Assembly: GCA_022600335.1 (NCBI GenBank)
Contig: JAHZKN010000067.1
Span: 1 to 7,988 of the forward strand
DNA length: 7,988 nucleotides
DNA from: Alphaproteobacteria bacterium
Lineage (GTDB): Bacteria; Pseudomonadota; Alphaproteobacteria; Rhizobiales; Hyphomicrobiaceae
Direction: 5' to 3'
The notes under the pieces are model-generated. The model did not search any database and was not told the DNA's origin. It saw only the letters and a list, made by a program, of their open reading frames with translations. Of the stretch, positions 1 to 6,241 are shown piece by piece. The number at the start of each line of letters is the position of its first letter. Positions within the stretch are counted from its first letter, which is position 1. The position numbers were made by a program, and so were the translations under genes.

Positions 1-1496
1 AAATCAAGGTCTATGACAAACAAGGCTTGGTTGCCCAAGCGCCAATCTCATCTGGCCGTCGCGGCTTAGATACGCCGAAAGGCATCTTTACAATTCTGCA
101 GAAGAATAAGCGGCATTTCTCCAATCTGTATGCTGGCGCACCGATGCCCAATATGCAGCGCATCACGTGGTCAGGCGTAGCTATGCATGGGGGACCACTG
201 CCCGGTTATCCAGCTTCACATGGTTGTGTGCGTTTGCCGTACTCATTTGCAAAGACGCTGTTTGGCATCACCGAGATGCACGGCCGCGTCATTGTTGCTG
301 ACGATCCTGTGCTGCCTGAAAAGTTTCAACACGCACGGCTGTTCCAGCCCTTGCCAGGTGGAGACAGCAACATGCCATCTCATGCTGGACACCAGCGTGA
401 CGGCACAGTCGCCGTTGCTGAGGCCAAACCGAGCAATCGTATAGATTCAGATCTTGGCGCTGTCATTGGGGTCCGGCCTGCAAATGCCGCCACCACGGTT
501 GCTCGCGTTGAGGACTCAAATCGCAGTGAGCGCGCCAATCGGTTCCGCCGCAAACGGCTTGCCAAACAAGCGCAGATTGCCGACGAGCTGGCCGCCTCCA
601 AAGAAGCCTTTGAGCTTTATCATATTGACGCCAAGCGCACCGTAGTAGAGCTCAAAGAAGCACAGGCAGCGCTTGCAAAAGGCAAGGCGGCCGTCGCGGC
701 ACGAAAGAAGGACGCCAAAAAAGCCGACGCAGACGCTGCTGCTGCACATCGCAAACTAAAAGATTTTGACCGCAAATATCGCAACGTCTCGCGTCGTCAA
801 ACGGCCGATAAGCTTGCAAAGCTTGCTGAGTTGGAACGCGCACTTGATGATCGCGCGCTGCGCCTGAGTGATGAAGCCGAAGCCGCACATAAAGCTGTGT
901 TTGCTGCCCAGCGTCGCATCTCTGGCCTGCAATCAAGCGTAACCCTGGTCAAACAGACCGTCAAAACGGCAAAAGCGAAACTTGTGCCGGTGAAAAAGCG
1001 CCTCGTTGCGGCAAAAGCTGCGGAAGAAAAGTTCAAGGAATCAGAAAAACAGCGCGCCAAACCGATTTCCATCTTTATCAGCGGCAAGACCGGTCGCCTT
1101 TATGCGCGCCAAGGCTGGTACGAGATCATCGACGTTCCCGTGTCGATCAAAGATCCAAACGTCGCACTTGGCACACATCTCTTCACCGCCATTGACGCGG
1201 CGCAAAACGGCCCCGGCCTTGAATGGAATGTTGTCTCGCTTGAGTCAGGCCGCACCGCACAAAAGAGCCGACGTCAAACGCGGTACAGCAAGTATTACGG
1301 CAAGAAGTCGAACCTCAGGCCAATTCAGTCTCGGGTCCACCCGGCGACGTTAGCACTCGACAGAATTGACATCCCGCAAGATACCCGTGATCAAATCGAA
1401 GACCTGATGAAACCCGGCTCATCGCTGATTGTTTCTGATTATCCAAAGAGCAATGAAACTGGCAAACATACCGATTTTATTGTTCTGACACGTTAG
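1..1496 (+). CDS. L,D-transpeptidase (YkuD family), 5'-truncated, with coiled coil and C-terminal pseudo-YkuD domain
   Basis: This periplasmic enzyme family makes 3-3 cross-links in peptidoglycan or attaches proteins to it, using a catalytic cysteine. The frame is open from base 3, and the first visible residues (IKVYDKQG) already lie inside the catalytic domain, so the true start and any signal peptide are upstream of the window. The TTG at 27 is not a credible start. The YkuD domain spans about 3-300. It contains SSGRRGLDTPKG, the histidine of MHGG (codon 186-188), and the signature SHGCVRLP with catalytic Cys at 225-227. From about 519 to 1060 the protein is rich in Ala, Lys and Glu with heptad-like spacing, a probable coiled coil. 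The last 145 residues (1059-1493) repeat the YkuD layout without the cysteine. The stop is TAG at 1494-1496, followed by a terminator. Family assignment is very secure; the specific substrate is not. Confidence 0.95.
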   Translation, partial: IKVYDKQGLVAQAPISSGRRGLDTPKGIFTILQKNKRHFSNLYAGAPMPNMQRITWSGVAMHGGPLPGYPASHGCVRLPYSFAKTLFGITEMHGRVIVADDPVLPEKFQHARLFQPLPGGDSNMPSHAGHQRDGTVAVAEAKPSNRIDSDLGAVIGVRPANAATTVARVEDSNRSERANRFRRKRLAKQAQIADELAASKEAFELYHIDAKRTVVELKEAQAALAKGKAAVAARKKDAKKADADAAAAHRKLKDFDRKYRNVSRRQTADKLAKLAELERALDDRALRLSDEAEAAHKAVFAAQRRISGLQSSVTLVKQTVKTAKAKLVPVKKRLVAAKAAEEKFKESEKQRAKPISIFISGKTGRLYARQGWYEIIDVPVSIKDPNVALGTHLFTAIDAAQNGPGLEWNVVSLESGRTAQKSRRQTRYSKYYGKKSNLRPIQSRVHPATLALDRIDIPQDTRDQIEDLMKPGSSLIVSDYPKSNETGKHTDFIVLTR

Positions 1497-1519
1497 AGCA
1501 CGGCGTCCATATCGAATTT

Positions 1520-1552
1520 AAAAACGGACCGGGGATTTCCCGGTCCGTTTTT
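1520..1552 (+). terminator. Rho-independent terminator, probably bidirectional
   Basis: A perfect 9-bp GC-rich stem (CGGACCGGG at 1525-1533 pairs with CCCGGTCCG at 1539-1547) has a 5-base loop. It is flanked by AAAAA (1520-1524) and TTTTT (1548-1552), so it ends in a T run when read on either strand. It lies 23 bases after the L,D-transpeptidase stop and 82 bases after the stop of the converging NnrU-family gene, so it can serve both. Confidence 0.9.
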
Positions 1553-1634
1553 ATTGCCAATTTTCGTTTGACTGTCCTCTGTACCACTACGCAACAGGCA
1601 CGTGTTTGCAAGAACAGCCTCTTTTGCACTGGAC

Positions 1635-2231
1635 TTAGAAGACTGAAATTGACGACACTGGCACACCGATCAGCCACGTGTGTCCACCCAAGAGCAGCGC
1701 CGCGTAAAGCGCACTGCCAATGGCAATCGCTGCTAAGTCCCCCGCATAAGACTGTGGTGCAGCAGCCAGCTCTGCGCTGCCCTCGCGCCACTTATAAGAG
1801 ATGCGATCATAAACGGCGTAGGCCAAAAACGAACCGAACAAAAGCACGGCAGCCACACTACTCCCAGCGGCAATCAGATGCGCAAACGCCCAAAGTTTCA
1901 CACTAACCAGCATGGGATGTTTGAGCGTTGTTTTGATTTTAGACGGGATGTTAGCAGCAGCTAAGCAAATCAACGCCGGTAGCATCAGCAAGTGCGCAAT
2001 TGAGCGTGTCCATGTTGGTGGGTCCCACAGCGGGCCTGCTTTTTCCGGATGCAGCTGAAGCTTGTGAAAGCCGATCACAATCAGCGCAAAACCAACCAGC
2101 GACACAAGAGCAAAGCCAATCTTGTACGCGCCCTCACCGTAACGCCCAATAAGACCCTGACGCAGTTCGGGCGATGCTGGCAGCAGATGAATGCCGAGAA
2201 AAATTGCTAGACCAACGACCATGGGCAGCAT
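1635..2231 (-). CDS. NnrU-family integral membrane protein
   Basis: The protein has 198 residues with about six hydrophobic segments: roughly 1-17, 36-55, 78-95, 108-122, 124-141 and 165-190. Family hallmarks are visible: FLGIHLLP near the N terminus, LWDPPTWTR at 68-76, and the central HPMLVSVKLWAFAHL stretch at 105-119. Histidines at 15, 80, 105, 118 and 184 sit in or next to membrane segments. NnrU was named from a denitrification locus, and the plant carotenoid isomerase Z-ISO, a heme protein, belongs to the same superfamily; the bacterial role is poorly defined. No nitrite or nitric-oxide reductase genes are in this window, so a denitrification role is not supported by context. The ATG at 2231 has a good ribosome binding site (AAAGGAG on the minus strand, 2240-2246) eight bases upstream. 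The stop is TAA at 1637-1635. It converges on the L,D-transpeptidase gene. Confidence 0.88.
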   Translation of the reverse strand: MLPMVVGLAIFLGIHLLPASPELRQGLIGRYGEGAYKIGFALVSLVGFALIVIGFHKLQLHPEKAGPLWDPPTWTRSIAHLLMLPALICLAAANIPSKIKTTLKHPMLVSVKLWAFAHLIAAGSSVAAVLLFGSFLAYAVYDRISYKWREGSAELAAAPQSYAGDLAAIAIGSALYAALLLGGHTWLIGVPVSSISVF

Positions 2232-2566
2232 GAGGCAGGCTCCTTTGCATTACGTTTGCTCTGCAGCGCCGGACATCGTCACCAAGGGCGGGCTGAAAAG
2301 CAAGAAATTACGTCTCCCACACCCGCAGTTGCTGGTTCACAGCGTGGATGTGAGCGCAACAAACGTCTTGCCATAGCTCACGCGGCAAAGTCAGCCCCCT
2401 TCAACGAAGAGAACAAAATATCCCACTGAGAAAACAACTTGCAGCATACGGAGCTTGTGCTCTAAAGTGAGCCAAGTGGCCTTTAGGGGGTCGGCCACAG
2501 TCAACTCAGTGTCCAGATTCGGCGGCGGCTCTGGCAAGATGAAGAGCCAGATATTTGTTTGCCGCC
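2232..2566. other. Non-coding stretch between divergent genes
   Basis: I see no convincing gene on either strand. The stretch must contain the upstream control region of the NnrU-family gene on the left and probably that of the small ORF/membrane-protein pair on the right. No strong sigma-70 promoter stands out; a weak candidate on the plus strand is TTGCAG (2439-2444) with a CTAAAG hexamer 17 bases on. Three imperfect inverted repeats are present: 2328-2360 (GTTGC/GCAAC outside, TCACA/TGTGA inside), 2462-2485 (CTAAAG/CTTTAG around GCC/GGC) and 2521-2566 (GGCGGC/GCCGCC around GGCTCT/AGAGCC). Their function, if any, is unknown. Confidence 0.6.
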
Positions 2567-2680
2567 ATGACCCCTCCTCACCTCACAAACTACGCCGACC
2601 AATGCAACATGCGCTGTGCACAGGCGCTGGTCCTCATGTCGCGCCAGTCAGGCCCCGTCTGCTATGGCGAGGTGCGCTAA
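2567..2680 (+). CDS. Candidate small ORF, 37 residues, overlapping the next start
   Basis: I do not recognise this protein. ATG at 2567 opens a 37-codon frame whose TAA stop (2678-2680) shares its last base with the ATG of the downstream membrane protein, the TAATG arrangement of translationally coupled genes. Codon third positions are about three quarters G or C, as in the real genes here, while the same bases in the frame of the downstream gene are below half. The peptide has three cysteines (residues 13, 17 and 32; CNMRC and VCYGEV), a short hydrophobic run ALVLM at 20-24 and no clear membrane helix. Against it: there is no good Shine-Dalgarno before 2567, the ORF is short, and a TTG at 2555 is an alternative start. 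It may be a real small protein, an upstream control ORF, or chance. Confidence 0.4.
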   Translation: MTPPHLTNYADQCNMRCAQALVLMSRQSGPVCYGEVR

Positions 2681-3183
2681 TGTTTGGTCTCACCCCACGC
2701 GCAGAAAAAGTAAGTCCGGTTCCAAATCCAGAACCCGATAGCGGCCTGCCATCCGGTGATACCCGTCTCAATACCGACCCTTCGGAAGTTGAAGTCCAAC
2801 TCACCAAAGAACTTGAAGAAGTTCTCGCAAAAACACCTGCAGCGCATCGCGCGAACACAGCACCGCAGCCATTGACTATGGCAAGCCCAGCACGCTCTGA
2901 TGCGCCTGACCACTCAAGGCCGAATGAATCGCGCGTGCAGAAACGGAAACCGATCGACCCTACCCCTGCGCCAGAACCAACGAGCGGAGCGGGCTTTCAT
3001 TGGGTTGTCGCCGCCCAGCAAAGTCAGAGCAGAAAAAATGCGGCATCAGACAGCGAACAGTGGCTGAAACGTGCCCGGCGTCAGAGCCGCTGGTTGAAAG
3101 TGCGTCGGGCCGCTCAATGGGCAATGCTTGCCTGTGCTGCTGTCGGTATTGCTATTATAACAACCTGGCCCAACGCCGTTTAG
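2680..3183 (+). CDS. Unrecognised 167-residue protein with one C-terminal transmembrane helix
   Basis: I do not recognise a family. The N-terminal 105 residues are hydrophilic, rich in Pro, Ser, Thr and charged residues and probably disordered; a short acidic helix-like stretch (VEVQLTKELEEVLAKT) lies at 37-52. A strongly basic segment (KRARRQSRWLKVRR, 130-143) leads directly into one hydrophobic helix at about 146-162, with only five residues after it. By the positive-inside rule the long N-terminal part should be cytoplasmic, so this looks like a tail-anchored protein. The frame is open upstream to a TTG at 2455, but the extra residues do not look protein-like. I therefore chose ATG 2680, which has a modest ribosome binding site (GGCGAGG, 2666-2672) and the coupled stop of the small ORF. 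The stop TAG at 3181-3183 is 35 bases from the converging methyltransferase gene. Confidence 0.65.
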   Translation: MFGLTPRAEKVSPVPNPEPDSGLPSGDTRLNTDPSEVEVQLTKELEEVLAKTPAAHRANTAPQPLTMASPARSDAPDHSRPNESRVQKRKPIDPTPAPEPTSGAGFHWVVAAQQSQSRKNAASDSEQWLKRARRQSRWLKVRRAAQWAMLACAAVGIAIITTWPNAV

Positions 3184-3207
3184 CACCGCAGGCAGCGCAG
3201 CCAGGTT
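3162..3207 (+). terminator. Possible weak terminator hairpin between convergent genes
   Basis: AACCTGGC at 3162-3169 is an exact inverted match of GCCAGGTT at 3200-3207. It is followed by two more T bases on the plus strand (TTTT at 3206-3209). The hairpin straddles the stop codon of the tail-anchored protein gene and lies just past the end of the minus-strand methyltransferase gene. The 30-base loop and short T run make it weaker than the 1520-1552 hairpin. Confidence 0.3.
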
Positions 3208-3218
3208 TTGCCACAACA

Positions 3219-4109
3219 TTAGAGATGTGGCCTGCGAATTTCATACAGTGTCAGAGCCGTAGCCACAGCAAGATTTAAGCTATCCAGTGTGCCGTTCATT
3301 GGAATGCGCACCACTTTGCTTGCCTCGGCGACAAGCGCCTCAGTCAGTCCCGGACCCTCGCTCCCCATCATCAACAGCACCGGACCGCGATAGGTGACGT
3401 TGCGAAAGTCTTCACTCCCATCAAGATGCGTCGCAACGACATCGCCAGGCCAAGACTTACACCACGCAATAAATTCCTGTTGTGACACCCGCACCAGCGG
3501 CACCGAAAAAATAGAACCCATTGTCGCGCGCACGCTTTCGCGCGTATAGGCATCACAGCACGTACCAATCAAAATGATACCAGCCGCACCCACCGCGTCA
3601 GCTGTGCGAATAATTGTGCCAAGATTGCCAGGGTCCCGCACACCCTCCAACGCCAACCACAAATCTGTGTCTTTGCATGCGGATAGGGGTGGAAGCTTCG
3701 CCCAACGCTGGCGATAAACACCTAGCAACGATTGCGGATTGTCCTTGTGCGCGAGTTTTCCCAACACGCGCGCGGTAACCTCAAGCACATCCGCACCGCG
3801 TTCCATTGCCCACGTACAGAAGGCCTGTGTCCGTTTTGGTTCGTCTGGATTGTTGGTCAACCGAACGACGAGTTCTGGGGCGATGTCGTGCTCTTCGCCC
3901 ATCATCATCACGGACGCCCCTTCAGCAACAAACAACCCCGTCGCCTTGCGCTCTTTGCGCATTTCAAGCGCCCGCACAGCTTTGATTCTCTCGTTTTGCA
4001 GACTTGTAATAACCATCGGTTGATCGCATGCCGGAGCCGCACTCGGGTCGGCATGGCGCGTATCACCCCGTCGATCTCTCTGCGCGCGCGGAATCGGTTT
4101 CTTCATCAT
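3219..4109 (-). CDS. SpoU/TrmH-family RNA 2'-O-methyltransferase
   Basis: The 296-residue protein belongs to the SPOUT class, which moves a methyl group from S-adenosylmethionine to a ribose 2'-OH in tRNA or rRNA. All three SpoU motifs are visible: motif 1 at 153-178 (ALEGVRDPGNLGTIIRTAD, with Asn162 and Arg168), motif 2 at 247-255 (MMGSEGPGL, Glu251) and motif 3 at 268-290 (RIPMNGTLDSLNLAVATAL, Asn279). These residues form the knotted cofactor site. Residues 33-135 (ITSLQNERIKAVRAL, then FVAEG) fit the usual RNA-binding N-terminal domain of RlmB/TsnR-like members. Start choice: ATG 4109 begins one base after the stop of the upstream methyltransferase gene, suggesting translational coupling. 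ATG 4106 and the internal Met at 4016, close to where many relatives begin, are alternatives. A longer open frame reaching 4262 overlaps the neighbour and is unlikely. The target nucleotide cannot be read from sequence. Confidence 0.92.
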   Translation of the reverse strand: MMKKPIPRAQRDRRGDTRHADPSAAPACDQPMVITSLQNERIKAVRALEMRKERKATGLFVAEGASVMMMGEEHDIAPELVVRLTNNPDEPKRTQAFCTWAMERGADVLEVTARVLGKLAHKDNPQSLLGVYRQRWAKLPPLSACKDTDLWLALEGVRDPGNLGTIIRTADAVGAAGIILIGTCCDAYTRESVRATMGSIFSVPLVRVSQQEFIAWCKSWPGDVVATHLDGSEDFRNVTYRGPVLLMMGSEGPGLTEALVAEASKVVRIPMNGTLDSLNLAVATALTLYEIRRPHL

Positions 4110-4110
4110 G

Positions 4111-5007
4111 CTATCGCCACCACTTAAGGTACATGGATGTCGGCAACAGCTGATCGGCCTCTGAGCGGACAGCCAACTCACCACACTCAAATGTGCCACC
4201 CTGGCTGCGCAACACCCGTTGGCCGAGCGTATGAAACGCCAAACTGGATGCGCGTATAGCATAAGCGGTAAGTATGATCGCTGCCGGTCCGGGCGCGATC
4301 AATTTTGCACATTCCGACAGCAGGGTTGGCAAGGATTGGAACAGATCCCATACTTCGCCATTTGGGCCACGGCCAAACTTTGGTGGATCGATAAGGATCA
4401 CGTCATAGGTTTTGCCCCGACGCACCTCGCGGGCGACAAACTTTGACGCATCATCAAGAATCCAACGGATTTTTGCGTCCTGCAAATGCGAAGCAGCTTG
4501 ATTGTCTTTCGCCCAAGCGATGGTTTTCTTAGAAGCATCAACGTGGGTAACTTCACCGCCCGCGGCTGCCGCTATCAACGATGCAGCACCCGTGTAGGCA
4601 AATAAGTTGAGAACACGCGGTGGTTTGCTTGCATTGGGCACGCTTGCCAAGCGCTGTTTCACCCACAGCCAATGGGGTAGCTGTTCGGGAAACAAACCAA
4701 GGTGCCATAACCCCTGTGTGCGACACTCAAGCGTCACCGCATCGATATTCACCGGCCAGCTCTCTGGCATCGGTTTGGCAACCTGCCATTTGCCACGCTG
4801 GTCATCAGATCCGGTAGACGAAAAACTTGCATGCGCATTGCGCCAATCATTGACACCAAGAGCGGGTGACCACATGGCTTGTGCTTCAGGGCGATCAAGT
4901 ACAATCGAGCCGAACCGTTCAAGCTTGCGCCCACCACCGCAATCGAGCAAGGCGTAGTCTGAAAACCCGGCTGTCTCGAGAACTGAGATGGACGGAGCTT
5001 GGCTCAT
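4111..5007 (-). CDS. Class I SAM-dependent methyltransferase (COG1092/RlmI-RlmK-like)
   Basis: The 298-residue protein has a Rossmann-fold methyltransferase domain in its second half. Motif I is LNLFAYTGAAS (133-143, binding S-adenosylmethionine), the acidic residue of motif II is Asp157 in THVDAS, and motif IV is LIDPPKFGRG (205-214), a DPPKF signature typical of RlmI/RlmK-type rRNA base methyltransferases. It lacks an obvious N-terminal PUA domain like that of E. coli RlmI; its first 120 residues (GFSDYALLDCGGGRKLERFG, then HLGLFPEQLPHW) match the shorter alphaproteobacterial form of this family. RNA is the likely substrate by family and context, but this is inference. ATG 5007 was chosen; an in-frame TTG at 5022 would add five residues. 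Neither has a strong Shine-Dalgarno. The gene starts 30 bases after the prfB stop and ends one base before the next methyltransferase start. Confidence 0.85.
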   Translation of the reverse strand: MSQAPSISVLETAGFSDYALLDCGGGRKLERFGSIVLDRPEAQAMWSPALGVNDWRNAHASFSSTGSDDQRGKWQVAKPMPESWPVNIDAVTLECRTQGLWHLGLFPEQLPHWLWVKQRLASVPNASKPPRVLNLFAYTGAASLIAAAAGGEVTHVDASKKTIAWAKDNQAASHLQDAKIRWILDDASKFVAREVRRGKTYDVILIDPPKFGRGPNGEVWDLFQSLPTLLSECAKLIAPGPAAIILTAYAIRASSLAFHTLGQRVLRSQGGTFECGELAVRSEADQLLPTSMYLKWWR

Positions 5008-5037
5008 TCCATGACTCGACAAAACGGGGTGATCACA

Positions 5038-6172
5038 TCACTCAACATCTTCAGCCTCAACCTCTGACGTGCCACCCTCAAGGCGATGCGCCAATGCCGC
5101 TTCAATAAACGGATCAAGATCCCCATCTAACACGGCCGACGGGTCCGAGCTTTGTTGACCAGTGCGCAGGTCTTTCACCAACTGATAGGGCTGCAGTACA
5201 TAGGAGCGGATTTGATGCCCCCAGCCAATGTCTGACTTGGCGGCATTTGCTTCCATCGCGCGCTCTTCGCGGCGTTTCAGCTCAAGATCATAAAGCCGCG
5301 CCTTGAGGCGCTTCATTGCAATGTCTCGGTTTTGGTGTTGGGAACGTTGTTCCTGGCTGAAGATCGCAATCCCAGACGGCTTGTGCACAATGCGCACCGC
5401 TGATTCTGTTCTATTGACGTGCTGGCCACCAGCACCACTCGAACGCGTGAACGACATTTCAAGATCTGATGGATCAATTTCGATGTCGATGGTGTCATCA
5501 ATAACAGGATAAACCCCAACGGACGCAAAACTGGTGTGGCGTCGAGCATTGGAGTCAAACGGTGAAATGCGCACCAAACGATGCACCCCTGCCTCTGTCT
5601 TCAGCCAGCCAAAAGCTTTTTCACCACTGACTTCAAGAGTTGCCGACTTGATCCCCGCTTCTTCACCACGACTTTCATCAAGCACTTTAACAGCAAACCC
5701 TCGCCGCTCAGCCCAGCGCATATACATGCGCAGCAACATCTCGGCCCAGTCCTGGCTTTCTGTGCCCCCCGCACCAGCATGCACTTCGAGATAGCTGTTG
5801 TTGGCATCGGCCTCGCCCGAAAGCAGGGCTTCGACACTGCGACTTTGCACTTCGCCGACTAAGCGGGCGAGTGCAGCTTCGCCTTCTGCAATGGTATCAG
5901 CATCGCCCTCTGTCTCACCAAGTTCGACAAGGGTGCGCGCGTCTTCAAGGTCTGTCTCTAGACTTTTTAGAACCGACAGCGCTTGTTCAAGCTGCTGACG
6001 TTGGCGCATCAGACTTTGCGCGTTCTGAGGGTTGTTCCACAGATCTGGATTTTCTGCTTCATGGTTGAGTTCTGCCAGGCGTGCTTCGGCCTTCACCGGG
6101 TCAAAGATGCCTCCTCAGGAGATCTAGTGCCTCCTCGATAGACTCGACAAGTTTTTGCGCTTCAGCGCGCAT
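5038..6172 (-). CDS. prfB: Peptide chain release factor 2, made by programmed +1 frameshift
   Basis: RF2 recognises UGA and UAA stop codons and triggers peptide release in the ribosome. The gene is read in two frames. ATG 6172 opens 23 codons (MRAEAQKLVESIEE, ending LLRRHL) that stop at an in-frame TGA (6103-6101). Skipping base 6103 continues as DPVKAEARLAEL and runs to the TGA at 5040-5038, giving 377 residues, the normal RF2 length. The stop-codon reading tripeptide SPF falls at residues 203-205 and the catalytic GGQ (SGAGGQHVNRTES) at 248-250, almost the same places as in E. coli RF2. A strong ribosome binding site (AGGAGG) lies five bases before ATG 6172. A start at GTG 6096 would give a truncated protein and should not be annotated. 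The intact frameshift site implies autoregulation: low RF2 lets ribosomes pause at UGA and shift. It heads a likely operon with the two methyltransferase genes downstream. Confidence 0.97.
6100..6115 (-). promoter_or_regulatory. prfB: prfB programmed +1 frameshift site
   Basis: Read on the minus strand this is AGGAGG CAT CTT TGA C. The internal Shine-Dalgarno-like hexamer (6115-6110) is three bases from the slippery CTT codon (6106-6104), followed by the in-frame UGA and a C. Spacing and slip codon match the well-known E. coli site (AGGGGG TAT CTT TGA C). The shift makes RF2 level control its own synthesis. Confidence 0.97.
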
Positions 6173-6177
6173 GGCCG

Positions 6178-6183
6178 CCTCCT
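6178..6183 (-). promoter_or_regulatory. prfB ribosome binding site
   Basis: A perfect AGGAGG on the minus strand with a five-base spacer to ATG 6172. It fixes the start of the short zero-frame part of prfB, which a simple longest-ORF call would miss. Confidence 0.85.
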
Positions 6184-6213
6184 GGTAATCATAAAATTGG
6201 GAGTTGCCGCCAT

Positions 6214-6241
6214 GATATAGGTGGTCGCACGAATCTGTAAA
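6214..6241 (-). promoter_or_regulatory. Putative sigma-70 promoter of prfB
   Basis: On the minus strand a TTTACA -35 hexamer (6241-6236) and a TATATC -10 hexamer (6219-6214) are separated by 16 bases. Transcription would start near 6207, leaving a leader of about 35 bases before ATG 6172. It lies in the 179-base gap after mrcA, so prfB can be transcribed independently of mrcA. Confidence 0.5.

Noticed and set aside
1568..1906. Plus-strand 112-residue ORF opposite the NnrU-family gene
   Set aside because: It is antisense to a well-supported membrane protein and its composition is that of a shadow frame.
2506..2568. Minus-strand 20-codon ORF preceded by AGGAGG four bases before ATG 2568
   Set aside because: It is very short, no gene follows it for more than 250 bases, and the hexamer is just the complement of Pro codons in the plus-strand candidate ORF. 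It could be a leader peptide but nothing else supports it.
2455..2679. N-terminal extension of the tail-anchored protein from TTG 2455
   Set aside because: The translated extension is basic, Cys/His-rich and unlike a protein domain, third-position GC is low in that frame, and ATG 2680 has a better start context.
2232..2679. Possible tRNA or structured RNA gene in the largest gap
   Set aside because: A T-loop-like GGTTCACAGC at about 2334-2343 caught the eye, but no matching acceptor, D or anticodon arms can be built around it.
4110..4262. 51-codon upstream extension of the SpoU-type methyltransferase
   Set aside because: It lies wholly over the end of the preceding methyltransferase gene, in another frame, and its sequence does not resemble the family.
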